Assembly (NCBI RefSeq): GCF_025056915.1 | Contig: NZ_JANWVH010000020.1 | Location: 1 to 37,498 of the forward strand | DNA from: Meiothermus sp. | GTDB taxonomy: Bacteria > Deinococcota > Deinococci > Deinococcales > Thermaceae | Reading direction: 5' to 3' | Length of the DNA: 37,498 nucleotides | In this document: positions 17,335 through 24,700 of the stretch, one piece after another | Position numbering within the stretch: position 1 is the stretch's first letter | Layout of the letters: every line of letters begins with the position of its first letter | Made by a program: the position numbers and the translations under genes | The notes under the pieces: model-generated | Told to the model about the DNA's origin: nothing | Seen by the model: only the letters and a program-made list of their open reading frames with translations | Database searches by the model: none

Positions 17335-19254
17335 GTGAGAAGTGTGGTACTGCTTATCTTGGTGTTCGCTTCGCTGGCCCTGGCCCAGCCCCGCATGGCC
17401 GCCCTGAGCGACCTGCAGATGCAGTGGGCCGAAGCCCAGTGCCCCAAGCCCCGCGAGCTGGGCTTGAGCTTTTCGGGCCTTACCAACCCCCAGCGCGATG
17501 TGCAGACCGAGGCGGGCCGGGAGGCCCTGCGGCAAAACCTGAGCGGCCCCATGAAGGAGATGATTGCGGCCCTCGAGCAGCAGCTAAGGGAGCTTCCGCC
17601 GGACGACCCCAGCCGCCCGCAGCTCCAGCAGGCCCTGAACCAGCTCAAGGCCGAACAGGCCCGAACCCCAAGCCCCGCTGCCCAAAGCCCCTCCCCGCAG
17701 GCGGCTCTGGCCAACCTGCGCCGCGCCCTGAACGCGGTGGCGGGGCCGGGCAGCCTGCGGCTGATGGAGACCCAGCCCGAGTACCGTGAGGCCGCCGCCG
17801 CCAGCCGCAACGCGGCCCTGGCCGCCGTAATGGGCAAGCCCCAGCTGGCCCTGGGACTCTTGCTCCGGGCGCAGCAGCTCGAGCCCCGCAACCCCGCCCA
17901 CCTGGTCAACCTGGCCGGTATCGCCAACTACTACGGCCTTTTTGCCGAGGCCCTGGCCCTCATCACGGCTGCCGAGGGGCTGAACCCCCCGGTTGCCCTG
18001 CGCCCCTGGCTGCAAAACAACAAGGGCCACGCCCTGCTGCGCCTGCGCCGCCTGCCCGAGGCCGAAAGTGCGCTCCGGGCCGCCGCCCAGGCCGACCCCA
18101 ACCTGCAGGAGGCCCGCCTGAACCTGGCCTACACCCTGGGGGCCCAGAACAAGTGCCCCGAGGCCAGCGTCTGGGCCAAGCGGGCCTGGTGGCGGCACGG
18201 CCTGAGCGGGGCCGATAACAGCCAGGTGCGCCCCTTGAGCGAGCTATTTGTGCCCGTGAGCGGCGTGCCCACCCTGCCCAGCCTGAGCTTTGTGCCCCCC
18301 GGCCAGACCGCCGGGGCAAGGGAGGCGCTCGAGGCCCTGCGCCTGGAGATTGAGGCCAAGCGGCCCAAGCTTGAAGAGTTCCAGGCCGCCAGCGCTGCCG
18401 AAGGTCGCCGCAGCGTGGAAATTCGCGCCGAGCGGCGGGTGGGGGTGGCGAAGGGCCGCTTCATCACCTTCCTGTCCCAGGCCCTGGCTTCTGCCGTTGC
18501 GCTTAGTGATCGCAACTACTACGCGGCGCGGGAAGGGCAGGCCCTCGAGGCCGCCGAGGCCACCCTGAGGGGCACGGTGTCCGAGCTCAACGCCCGCTTT
18601 GGCTCCAGCCCAGGCTGTGCCAGCGCTGCCGCCTGGCGCGAGGCGGCCCTCCCCGCCTTTCAGGCTGCCGATAGCGCCCTGCGTAGCCTGTATGCCCAGG
18701 CCTGGCGCAGCGGCGCTACCCTGACCACCCGCTTTTCCGAGCCTGCCTATCGTGCCCGTGCCGTGCTGCGCCTGCGGGGCCTGTATTACGAGGCCGCCAG
18801 TAAGCTCTACGACTACGCTTCAACCTACCTAAGTGGCCTCGAGGCCGCCCGGGGCAGCGAGAACTGCGGCAGCGAGAGCGCCCTGGTGGTGGGTGCGCTT
18901 TCCACCCCCCAGGTTCCCCTGGCCTGTACGCCCGGCGCCGCACCAGCCACCCCGGCGCGGGGCTGGCGGCTCTTCCTGAGCTGCGACCGCACCGCGTTCA
19001 ACTTTGCCCACCCTGCCTGGATGGACCGCTTCCAGATTCCGCGCGACAGCCTCTCGCCGCTGGTCTTTTCCCAGCTCGATTTCCGGCTCGCGGTGTTTGT
19101 GCCCGGCGGCTTTGTGCGTCTGACCAACGAGGGCGGCATCATGGATGCGGGGCTTTTTGCGCCGGGTGGAGAGCGCAACTGGAGCCTGGTGTGGAACGCC
19201 AGCAGCGGCAGCGTGGGGTTTGCCTCGAGCGAACCGCAGTTAGGGGTCAAGTAA
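17335..19254 (+). CDS. Secreted TPR-containing protein, last gene of the operon
   Basis: 639 residues from the GTG at 17335, with a strong ribosome site GAGAGGAGG (17321-17329). A cleavable signal peptide (MRSVVLLILVFASLALA-QP) starts the protein. A coiled-coil-like region follows at about residues 70-110 (ALEQQLRELPPDDPSRPQLQQALNQLKAEQ). TPR-type helices lie at about 150-285 (ALGLLLRAQQLEPRNPAHLVNLAGIANYYG, AESALRAAAQADPNLQEARLNLAYTLGA). The C-terminal part has several cysteines and ends in beta-like segments. TPRs on the outside would suit assembly of or binding to the other exported proteins (inference). The gene is 69 bp behind the previous one. Its 3' end is part of a tandem duplication. 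Confidence 0.82.
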   Translation: MRSVVLLILVFASLALAQPRMAALSDLQMQWAEAQCPKPRELGLSFSGLTNPQRDVQTEAGREALRQNLSGPMKEMIAALEQQLRELPPDDPSRPQLQQALNQLKAEQARTPSPAAQSPSPQAALANLRRALNAVAGPGSLRLMETQPEYREAAAASRNAALAAVMGKPQLALGLLLRAQQLEPRNPAHLVNLAGIANYYGLFAEALALITAAEGLNPPVALRPWLQNNKGHALLRLRRLPEAESALRAAAQADPNLQEARLNLAYTLGAQNKCPEASVWAKRAWWRHGLSGADNSQVRPLSELFVPVSGVPTLPSLSFVPPGQTAGAREALEALRLEIEAKRPKLEEFQAASAAEGRRSVEIRAERRVGVAKGRFITFLSQALASAVALSDRNYYAAREGQALEAAEATLRGTVSELNARFGSSPGCASAAAWREAALPAFQAADSALRSLYAQAWRSGATLTTRFSEPAYRARAVLRLRGLYYEAASKLYDYASTYLSGLEAARGSENCGSESALVVGALSTPQVPLACTPGAAPATPARGWRLFLSCDRTAFNFAHPAWMDRFQIPRDSLSPLVFSQLDFRLAVFVPGGFVRLTNEGGIMDAGLFAPGGERNWSLVWNASSGSVGFASSEPQLGVK

Positions 19255-19366
19255 GTCAAATTCCCGTTTCTCGCTCCAGGAACTCGCGCCTTCGGCCTCG
19301 AGCGAACCGCAGTTGGGGGTCAAGTGAGGTCAATATCCGTCCCTTTGGCCAAAGCTCGCGCCTTCG
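19222..19366. repeat. Tandem duplication covering the 3' end of the TPR gene
   Basis: Two imperfect units of 73 bp (19222-19294) and about 72 bp (19295-19366) stand head to tail. The first 31 bp of each differ by one base (A versus G), and the ends CTCGCGCCTTCG also match; the middles have diverged. The first copy contains the stop codon of the TPR gene, and the second is outside the gene. Confidence 0.75.
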
Positions 19367-19378
19367 GCCTGAAGCCAA

Positions 19379-19836
19379 CTACCAGCCCTGGGTGCCCGGC
19401 CCGCCCTTGAAAGGTCCCCTGATGTCCTGGGTGATCCAGCCCCCATAGAAGCGGCCCGGCTGGGGTATAGCCTTCTCGCCATCCACAAACCCCTCGAGGG
19501 GCTCCAGGTAAAACGCCAGGTAGCCCCGGATGGCGGCAAACCCAGGCGTGGGGTCGGGGTAACTCCAGGCCACGTTGGAAGGGCGATATCGTTGATCCGC
19601 AGCGTCCAGTAGCTGGCCCGGCCCTTGAACTCGCAGTAGGTCTGGCGGGCGGTGGCCTCCAGCCAGTCCATGCGAATATCGGCAGGGGGAAGGTAATAGA
19701 CCGGCGGATGGCTGGTCTTCAGTGCCCGGTAGGCCCGGGTGCTATCGGCGATGACCAGCGGGCCCAGCCGAGCCTGGATGCGCCGGGCCGTAGGCTCGCA
19801 GCGGGGAGGACGGAGGTAATCTCAGACCGATTCCAT
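19379..19836 (-). pseudogene. DUF427-family protein gene, broken by nonsense and frameshift
   Basis: Read from 19836 on the minus strand, the codons give MESV, a TGA stop, then DYLRPPRCEPTARR and LGPLVIADSTRAYRALKTSH, PPVYYLPPADIRMDWL, TYCEFKGRASYWTL. All are typical of the DUF427 (beta-tent) family, in which the N terminus commonly reads ESVWDYPRPP, so TGA has probably replaced a Trp codon. Near 19571-19577 one base is missing: the frame changes between RINDIALP and AWSYPDPTPGFAAIRGYLAFYLEPLEGF, which then runs to a normal end at GTQGW. A MITE (19838-19981) sits directly in front of the start codon. Without the three lesions the gene would encode about 150 residues. The family's function is unknown. 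Confidence 0.8.
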
Positions 19837-19837
19837 A

Positions 19838-19981
19838 GAGCGCTCTTCACATATTATGAGCCATTCGAGTTTGAGAAAGCCTGATTCTGAACAGAACAGT
19901 GGCCGCCTGGAAACTCGAAAACATGCGTCGGCCCAGACGTATTTTCGTTTTCGTGGGCGGCCACGTCTGTGAAGAGCGCGA
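19838..19981. mobile_element. MITE copy 1 (144 bp, TA target duplication)
   Basis: The ends are GCGCTCTTCACA (19840-19851) and TGTGAAGAGCGC (19968-19979), perfect 12-bp terminal inverted repeats. One more G-A lies outside each end, and TA flanks on both sides (19836-19837 and 19982-19983). The interior is an imperfect palindrome: CGAAAACATGCGTC against GACGTATTTTCG around GGCCCA, and GGCCGCC against GGGCGGCC. No transposase is encoded. The TA duplication and the size suggest mobilisation by an IS630/Tc1-type transposase (inference). It separates the stop codon of the membrane-protein gene (minus strand) from the ATG of the DUF427 pseudogene; without it the two would be 2 bp apart. Confidence 0.8.
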
Positions 19982-19984
19982 TAA

Positions 19985-20443
19985 TCAGGCCTTCCTGTGC
20001 AGGGCCTCGAGGAAGGCCCACAGGGCATATTCCAGGTCTTCGATGGCCTTTTTGCTGCCCACCACCAGGAGGGGTGCGGCGTTGCCGTCGTGGAGGTACA
20101 GAACCCGGATGGGAAACAGCAAATACGAGGCGAAGGCAATCAGCGCCAGTGCGAAGGCGCCATATTCCAGCAATGCCGGATTTACCTTCAGAAGCTGGGG
20201 GAGGTTGAGCCATCCCAGCCAGCGCAACCCCAGGCTGGCCAGCCCCACGAAGAAGCCCACAAAGGCCAAAGCCATCAGCCAGTCGCGCATCTGGTAGGAA
20301 AGCTCGAGCCGGGTGACCAGGGGCAGATGGAGGCGAACCGTGACCGCGCCGTTCTGGAAGCACAGCCAGCCGGTCTCGATAGAGGCTTCGCGGAAGCGTG
20401 AACCGCTGACCAGATAACGATGAGACAGGGTGATTTTCTGCAT
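19985..20443 (-). CDS. Small membrane protein of unknown function
   Basis: 152 residues. The ATG at 20443 was chosen because GGAGG precedes it on the minus strand and the upstream codons look non-coding. An N-terminal cytoplasmic-type segment (KITLSHRYLVSGSRFREASIETGWLCFQNGAVTVRLHLPLVTRLEL) has the look of a small beta domain. Two membrane spans follow (WLMALAFVGFFVGLASLG and YGAFALALIAFASYLLF), then a short tail with LYLHDGNAAPLLVVG and a helix. No family is recognised. It was originally 2 bp upstream of, and probably cotranscribed with, the DUF427 gene before the MITE inserted. Confidence 0.7.
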   Translation of the reverse strand: MQKITLSHRYLVSGSRFREASIETGWLCFQNGAVTVRLHLPLVTRLELSYQMRDWLMALAFVGFFVGLASLGLRWLGWLNLPQLLKVNPALLEYGAFALALIAFASYLLFPIRVLYLHDGNAAPLLVVGSKKAIEDLEYALWAFLEALHRKA

Positions 20444-20707
20444 GCAACCTCCGGTGGGCAGGCCGCCCGTAGCCTGATCGGGCGCAGGAGACAGGCTCAT
20501 TTTGTCACGACAAGCACTTTTTGCGTAAACCAGGCTCGAGGATTCGGGTTCTCCTGCCAACTTTTGCCGTACAAGCAACGTTCCAGCATCCCGAGGTGGG
20601 CGTGGGTGGTTGCAGACAGTGGCTCCTTATGCCGAACCCCCAGACCCTGCTCCTTGCCCGACCACTCCTATAGCCTGCCCAGTGTTCGAGGCAAAGATAG
20701 TGTAAAA

Positions 20708-20728
20708 GGCCTGGCTGTGCCAGCCAGG
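20708..20728. terminator. GC-rich hairpin in the divergent intergenic region
   Basis: CCTGGCTG (20710-20717), loop TGC, CAGCCAGG (20721-20728). No T-run follows. It lies about 12 bp before a perfect TTGACA and may insulate the kinase promoter. Confidence 0.4.
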
Positions 20729-20739
20729 GCCACTTGAGT

Positions 20740-20771
20740 TTGACAATGAATACATTTACAAACATTTACAA
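20740..20771 (+). promoter_or_regulatory. TTGACA followed by a 10-bp tandem repeat
   Basis: A consensus -35 TTGACA (20740-20745) is followed at once by ACATTTACAA repeated perfectly twice (20752-20761 and 20762-20771). The stretch is clearly more AT-rich than its surroundings and lies about 105 bp before the sensor-kinase gene. It could be a regulated promoter with an operator for the response regulator, or a site for another factor. The rest of the gap from 20444 to 20862 shows nothing else I can name. Confidence 0.4.
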
Positions 20772-20862
20772 AGCCCATTTTTCCTTCCAGGCCCGGAAAG
20801 CTGACCGGTGCGTCAAGCCCCTCATTGAATGTTGTTTCGCAAACGGGCTCGGGTCGGTAGGC

Positions 20863-20868
20863 TACAAT
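20863..20868 (+). promoter_or_regulatory. -10 box of a leaderless promoter for the kinase gene
   Basis: TACAAT lies 13 nt before the ATG at 20876, and no Shine-Dalgarno sequence is present. Both point to a leaderless mRNA, common in Deinococcota. No clear -35 is seen. Confidence 0.45.
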
Positions 20869-20875
20869 TTTTGGG

Positions 20876-22162
20876 ATGAGTAGGGCCTTCAAGCGCTTTT
20901 TTGCAGGCCGCCCTGTGGCGAAGGTGGTGGTGCTGCTGACAGCGCTCAATCTGCTGACGGTGCTGATTTTTACCTTGTTGGTTCCGGCCCGTCCGCTCGA
21001 AGTGCCGCTGGTGCTGCCCTGGCAAGACCCCGCCCAGACCGCCGGGCGCCTGGGGGCGGCCCTGGCTCTGTTCGTGGTGGTGTTGTGGGCGGTGCGCCCA
21101 GGTCAACGCCGGGCCTGGGAGTTTGGGGTGCTGGTGGCGATTGGGGTGGGGGTGGTAGCCTGGCTGAGCCAAAACTACCTGCCGTTTCTGGCCCTAGGGC
21201 TGATTCCGGTGGTGGCCCGCTACTGGCTGCCGCTGTGGGTGGTGTTGCTGGTGGTGGCCGGGCTGGGGGGGTTGTCGGTTTGGTGGGCTCAGCGGGAACC
21301 GCTACAAATCACCTTCGAGATTCTGCTGAGCCAGGGGCCGCAGGGCAATACCGCCTGGAGCGCACTTCCCACCCCCGCCGAGTATCCCAACCTGAGCCTG
21401 GCTTTCTTCATCTTCATCGCCTTCCTGTACTCGGGCTATGCGCTTTTCACCCTCGAGCTGCTGATACGCGAGACCCGGGCCCGGGAGGAACTCGAGCGCA
21501 CCCGCCGTGAGCTCGAGCAAACCTCGCGCCAGGCCGGGGTCTTGGAAGAGCGCCAGCGCCTGGCCCGCGAGATTCACGACACCCTGGCCCAGGGCTTTGC
21601 CAGCATTGTGGTGCAGCTCGAGGCCGCCGAGACGGCCCAGAGTCCGGCCTCTGCCGCACGCCACCTCGAGCAAGCCCGCAGCGCGGCCCGCGAAGGCCTG
21701 TCCGAGGCCCGCCGCATGGTCTGGGCCTTGCGCCCGGAAATCCTGGAGAACACCTCGCTGCCCGAAGCGCTGGGGCGCCTGCTCCAGCGCTGGCAGGAGG
21801 AGAGCGGGGTCAGGGCCCAGTTCACCCTGACCGGCGAGCCCCGCCCGCTGCACCCCGAGCTCGAGGTCGGCCTTTTACGCATTGCCCAGGAGGCCCTGGC
21901 CAATATCCGCAAGCATTCCAGGGCCCGGCAGGCCACCCTCACCCTTTCCTATCTAAGCGACATGGTGCTGATGGACGTGCAGGACGATGGGGTGGGCCTG
22001 CAACCGCCCACTTCGGGCAGCTTCGGCCTGCGCTCCATGCGCGAGCGGGTCGAAGCCCTGGGCGGACAGATGACGGTGGAAAGTGAGCCTGGACAGGGCA
22101 CCACGCTGGCCTTCAGCCTGCCCCTGTACCGGGTAGAGTGGGCCAGGATGGAGACTTCATGA
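20876..22162 (+). CDS. NarL/DesK-type sensor histidine kinase
   Basis: 428 residues. About six membrane spans lie between residues 14 and 198 (for example VVVLLTALNLLTVLIFTLL and LAFFIFIAFLYSGYALFTL). A coiled coil at about 198-222 leads to the HisKA_3 dimerisation domain with the phospho-acceptor His234 in REIHDTLAQGF. The HATPase domain follows, with N-box EALANIRKHSRA, G1 box DDGVGL, GSFGLRSMRERV and GQGTTLAF. It should autophosphorylate His234 and pass the phosphate to Asp59 of the regulator encoded next; the two genes overlap by ATGA, which indicates coupled translation. The signal is unknown; the sensor part is mostly within the membrane, as in kinases that sense membrane state or envelope stress. 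Confidence 0.92.
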   Translation: MSRAFKRFFAGRPVAKVVVLLTALNLLTVLIFTLLVPARPLEVPLVLPWQDPAQTAGRLGAALALFVVVLWAVRPGQRRAWEFGVLVAIGVGVVAWLSQNYLPFLALGLIPVVARYWLPLWVVLLVVAGLGGLSVWWAQREPLQITFEILLSQGPQGNTAWSALPTPAEYPNLSLAFFIFIAFLYSGYALFTLELLIRETRAREELERTRRELEQTSRQAGVLEERQRLAREIHDTLAQGFASIVVQLEAAETAQSPASAARHLEQARSAAREGLSEARRMVWALRPEILENTSLPEALGRLLQRWQEESGVRAQFTLTGEPRPLHPELEVGLLRIAQEALANIRKHSRARQATLTLSYLSDMVLMDVQDDGVGLQPPTSGSFGLRSMRERVEALGGQMTVESEPGQGTTLAFSLPLYRVEWARMETS

Positions 22163-22803
22163 CCGGCTCGGCGACCATTCGAATCCTGCTGGTGGACGAT
22201 CATCCCGTGGTACGGGCGGGCCTCTCGGGGCTGCTTTCCTCCCAGCCCGACTTCGAGGTGGTGGGCGAGGCCTCCAACGGCCTCGAGGCCCTCGACTTGC
22301 TGGAGAAGCAGAGCCTGGATGTGGTGCTGATGGACCTGCGGATGCCCCAGATGGATGGGGTGAGCGCCATCCGGCAGATCCGGGCCAAATTCCCCAAAGT
22401 GCAGGTTCTGGTCCTCACCACCTACGACACCGACTCCGAGATTGTCCGGGCGGTCGAGGCCGGGGCTACGGGCTACCTGCTCAAGGATGTGCCCCGCGAG
22501 GAGCTTTTCCGGGCGGTGCGGCTTTGCGCTCGAGGCGAGGCGGTGCTCTCCCCGCCGGTGGCGGCCCGGCTGCTGGGCCGGATGCGCGGCCATGCCGAGG
22601 AGTACCTCTCGGTGCGCGAGCTCGAGGTGCTCTCCCTGGTGGCGAAGGGCTTTTCCAACAAAGAAATTGCCCGAAAGCTCAAAATCAGCGAAGCCACTGT
22701 CAAAACCCACCTGCTGCACGCGTTCGGCAAGCTAGGTGTGGACGACCGCACCGCAGCGGTCACCGTTGCGCTAGAGAGAGGCATTCTCCGACTGGAAAGT
22801 TGA
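22159..22803 (+). CDS. NarL-family response regulator
   Basis: 214 residues from the ATG at 22159, which overlaps the kinase stop by four bases (ATGA). The receiver domain (about 7-125) shows acidic Asp13/Asp14 in LLVDDHPVVRAG, phospho-acceptor Asp59 in VVLMDLRMPQMDG, the Thr of LVLTTYD and the Lys of GYLLKD. The LuxR-type helix-turn-helix is at about 150-210 (LSVRELEVLSLVAKGFSNKEIARKL, SEATVKTHLLHAFGKLGV). It should dimerise and bind DNA when phosphorylated by the kinase at 20876. Its targets cannot be read from the sequence; the tandem repeat at 20752 is one candidate site. Confidence 0.94.
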   Translation: MTGSATIRILLVDDHPVVRAGLSGLLSSQPDFEVVGEASNGLEALDLLEKQSLDVVLMDLRMPQMDGVSAIRQIRAKFPKVQVLVLTTYDTDSEIVRAVEAGATGYLLKDVPREELFRAVRLCARGEAVLSPPVAARLLGRMRGHAEEYLSVRELEVLSLVAKGFSNKEIARKLKISEATVKTHLLHAFGKLGVDDRTAAVTVALERGILRLES

Positions 22804-22923
22804 ACCGGGCCTCTGGGCCAGGAGCCCCTGCCCTCGCTTTTTTGAGAGCAAGGGTGATGCCGGATGTGCCCGATTTATCTGCATGGCGAACGGCGGTGCA
22901 ATACTTTCCCCAACCGGAACCGG

Positions 22924-22929
22924 TATGCT
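22924..22929 (+). promoter_or_regulatory. -10 box of a leaderless promoter
   Basis: TATGCT lies 12 nt before the ATG at 22936, with no ribosome site between them. Confidence 0.4.
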
Positions 22930-22935
22930 GGTGGT

Positions 22936-23337
22936 ATGAGCCCCGGCATACGGAGATTGCTCCGCTACCTGATTCCAGCCAGTATTGGCTTCCTGGTAGC
23001 GCTCGGCGACCTGGGCAACGTGGACTTGCTTTTTGCCGGAACCTTGCTGCTCCTGATGGGGTTTGTGGTGGGGTGGTGGTGGCCCCGGCAATGGTGGGTG
23101 AGTGGGCTATTGATGGGGGGCATTCTGCCCCTGGTTCAACTCTGGGCCACGGTGACCCAGTTTCCAATGCCCTACGTGCCCGACCCCCTTCAGGGTCTGC
23201 TGCTGCTCATCCCTGCCTTGCTCATGGCCGGCTTTGGGGCCATTGTGCACCAAAAAACTCCCTTTACACCTGCCTCCCTCCGCGCTCGACTGCGACGGGC
23301 ACGGCAGGCCGATTATCACGACTACGAAGAATCCTAG
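22936..23337 (+). CDS. Small multi-span membrane protein of unknown function
   Basis: 133 residues from the ATG at 22936, chosen from the -10 box 12 nt upstream; the longer frame from 22864 has non-coding character. About four hydrophobic segments can be seen (LIPASIGFLVALGDLGNV, LLFAGTLLLLMGFVVGWWW, WWVSGLLMGGILPLVQLW, LQGLLLLIPALLMAGFGAIV). A basic cytoplasmic tail follows (RARLRRARQADYHDYEES). No family is recognised. It follows the two-component genes by 132 bp and may have its own promoter. Convergent with the next gene: the two stop codons do not overlap and no clear terminator lies between them. Confidence 0.7.
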   Translation: MSPGIRRLLRYLIPASIGFLVALGDLGNVDLLFAGTLLLLMGFVVGWWWPRQWWVSGLLMGGILPLVQLWATVTQFPMPYVPDPLQGLLLLIPALLMAGFGAIVHQKTPFTPASLRARLRRARQADYHDYEES

Positions 23338-23657
23338 ACCACTTCTGCTGCTTTGCGAACCTCGCGCACAAACTGCTGGGTTTTGTCGTCTAGGTCGTGG
23401 ACGGCCCAGGGAATGGTTTTGGCACCTGGCCACCGGTCAAAAAGGGTCTCCAGCCATTGCAGCAGCAGGTCGGCGGTCATCGGCCCCGAAGACTGGTAGC
23501 TCACGCTGGCGTTGCTCAGGGTCACCTTTCCCAGGGCTTCGTAGTGGCTGGGGGAGGTGTGCAGAATGAGCATGCGGAAGGTATCCCCCGAGTCCTGCCC
23601 CACGCATTCCAGAACCTGTCCCTCTGGTAGAGCGTTGATTTTATGCAGTGTGATCAT
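23334..23657 (-). CDS. Small cytoplasmic protein of unknown function
   Basis: 107 residues from the ATG at 23657. A -10 box TACCAT (minus strand, 23669-23664) lies 12 nt before this ATG, again a leaderless arrangement, which supports this start over the longer frame beginning at 23816. The sequence is a mix of beta and alpha (MITLHKINALPEGQVLECVG, TFRMLILHTSPSHYEALGKV, LLLQWLETLFDRWPGAKTIPW). No signal peptide, membrane span or catalytic motif was recognised. Its 3' end overlaps the end of the convergent membrane-protein gene by 4 bp. Confidence 0.6.
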   Translation of the reverse strand: MITLHKINALPEGQVLECVGQDSGDTFRMLILHTSPSHYEALGKVTLSNASVSYQSSGPMTADLLLQWLETLFDRWPGAKTIPWAVHDLDDKTQQFVREVRKAAEVV

Positions 23658-23849
23658 GCTCAGATGGTACGTTGTCCGGCAGGGAGTTTCCAGTGTCATT
23701 TGTCCAAATTGGTCGGGGTGCACCTTTTCTGAACCCAAGATGAAGGTGGGTGATACCAACGTTGCTTGAAGCGGTGCGACGAAGCAGGGTTTAGGGCAGT
23801 TGCTGGAGCCCCCCATCCTGGGTTTCCTTGAAGGTTGCTTCTACGCCTA

Positions 23850-24012
23850 GAGCGCTCTTCACATATTGTGAGCCATTCAAGTTGGAAAAAGCCTAGTTCT
23901 GAACGGAACAGTAACCGCCTGGAAACTCGAAAACATGCGTCTCGGCCCCGACGCAACGCAGACACTTGTCCCTTCTCGTTTTCGTGGGCGGCCCCGTCTG
24001 TGAAGAGCGCGA
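23850..24012. mobile_element. MITE copy 2 (163 bp, TA target duplication)
   Basis: It has the same perfect 12-bp terminal repeats, GCGCTCTTCACA (23852-23863) and TGTGAAGAGCGC (23999-24010), and TA on both sides (23848-23849 and 24013-24014). Most of the interior matches copy 1, including CGCCTGGAAACTCGAAAACA and TTTTCGTGGGCGGCC. It carries about 19 extra bases in the middle and several substitutions, so the copies are not from the same recent event. It contains no open gene of its own. On the minus strand it extends a small open frame of the flanking debris. Confidence 0.8.
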
Positions 24013-24293
24013 TAAAGTTGGTTTGACCAACCTCCAGGAATGCGCCCGGCATTGGCGAGAATCGCCATGGCCAGGAGGCCACAGGCCGACCAGGCAATCC
24101 AGAAGCAGGTCGCCTGTCCTACAGGGCTGTCCGGGTAATCTGGGTCGCATTCTGTGGCCTTGCCTCAGAGTCGCAACAACGCCTTGATGCACAGAGCCAG
24201 TTCGTCGGGTCTCAAGTGAGTGACTGAGGTGCAGTACACAATCGTAAAGATACCCAGACACGCCCACGGACTCCAAAGAGAGATGGCCCTCAA
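24013..24293 (-). pseudogene. Possible decayed two-span membrane protein
   Basis: On the minus strand one frame runs from a TTG at 24293 (preceded by GGGAGG) through a hydrophobic segment WACLGIFTIVYC and LRPDELALCIKALLRL to a TGA at 24167-24165. It continues in the same frame as GKATECDPDYPDSPVGQATC, then FWIAWSACGLLAMAILANAG and GGWSNQL. Restoring the MITE target site would place a TAG directly after GGWSNQL, so the frame once ended exactly at the insertion site. This looks like a gene of about 90-100 residues carrying one nonsense mutation, but no family supports it. Confidence 0.3.
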
Positions 24294-24656
24294 GCGCCTC
24301 CCTACCGATAGGGGGCTAAGGCGAGGCCCTCAAACAGATTGCGTGAAGGGCCGTGTCGGCAACCCCACCTGGCCGACCCTACGAGGTTGGGAAGGAACCG
24401 AGCGTGTCCAGGCTAGGATTGACTTGATTCGCTCCCCGTGCGGGTGTGGTTGTACGGGCTTTTGTGCGACGCAGTAGTAGTTGAAAGCCCAACCTCGATG
24501 GAGCCACGTAGCCCTGCACCGCTTGCATCCCAAAGTGGTCTGGGTTGCGCTCAGCCAGAATGTTCTCGGCAAATCTCGTGGCTTTGCTCAAGACAATCCG
24601 ACGGCAAAAAAGCCTGAAAGTTTACTGCGTGGGCCTGGCCCAAGAACAAAACCTGC
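24294..24656. other. Stretch without a recognisable gene
   Basis: Between the debris at 24293 and the rimO promoter only short overlapping frames exist on both strands. A minus-strand frame from 24591 ([15 protein letters not shown]...) and a second one in another frame at 24572 look like pieces of a lost gene, but I do not recognise a family. No RNA gene or repeat was seen. Confidence 0.4.
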
Positions 24657-24662
24657 TATACT
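24654..24662 (+). promoter_or_regulatory. Extended -10 promoter of rimO
   Basis: TGC-TATACT (-10 box 24657-24662). An in-frame ATG at 24668 lies 11 nt after the start of the box and could be a leaderless start; the conserved protein starts at the ATG at 24701. Confidence 0.5.
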
Positions 24663-24700
24663 CGGCAATGTTGTCGCGCTTTGGGCGCACAGGAGAGCAA

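Noticed and set aside
22807-22845. Terminator after the response regulator
   Set aside because: A GGGC/GCCC stem and a run of six T are present but separated by about 11 nt and the stem is short; not convincing.
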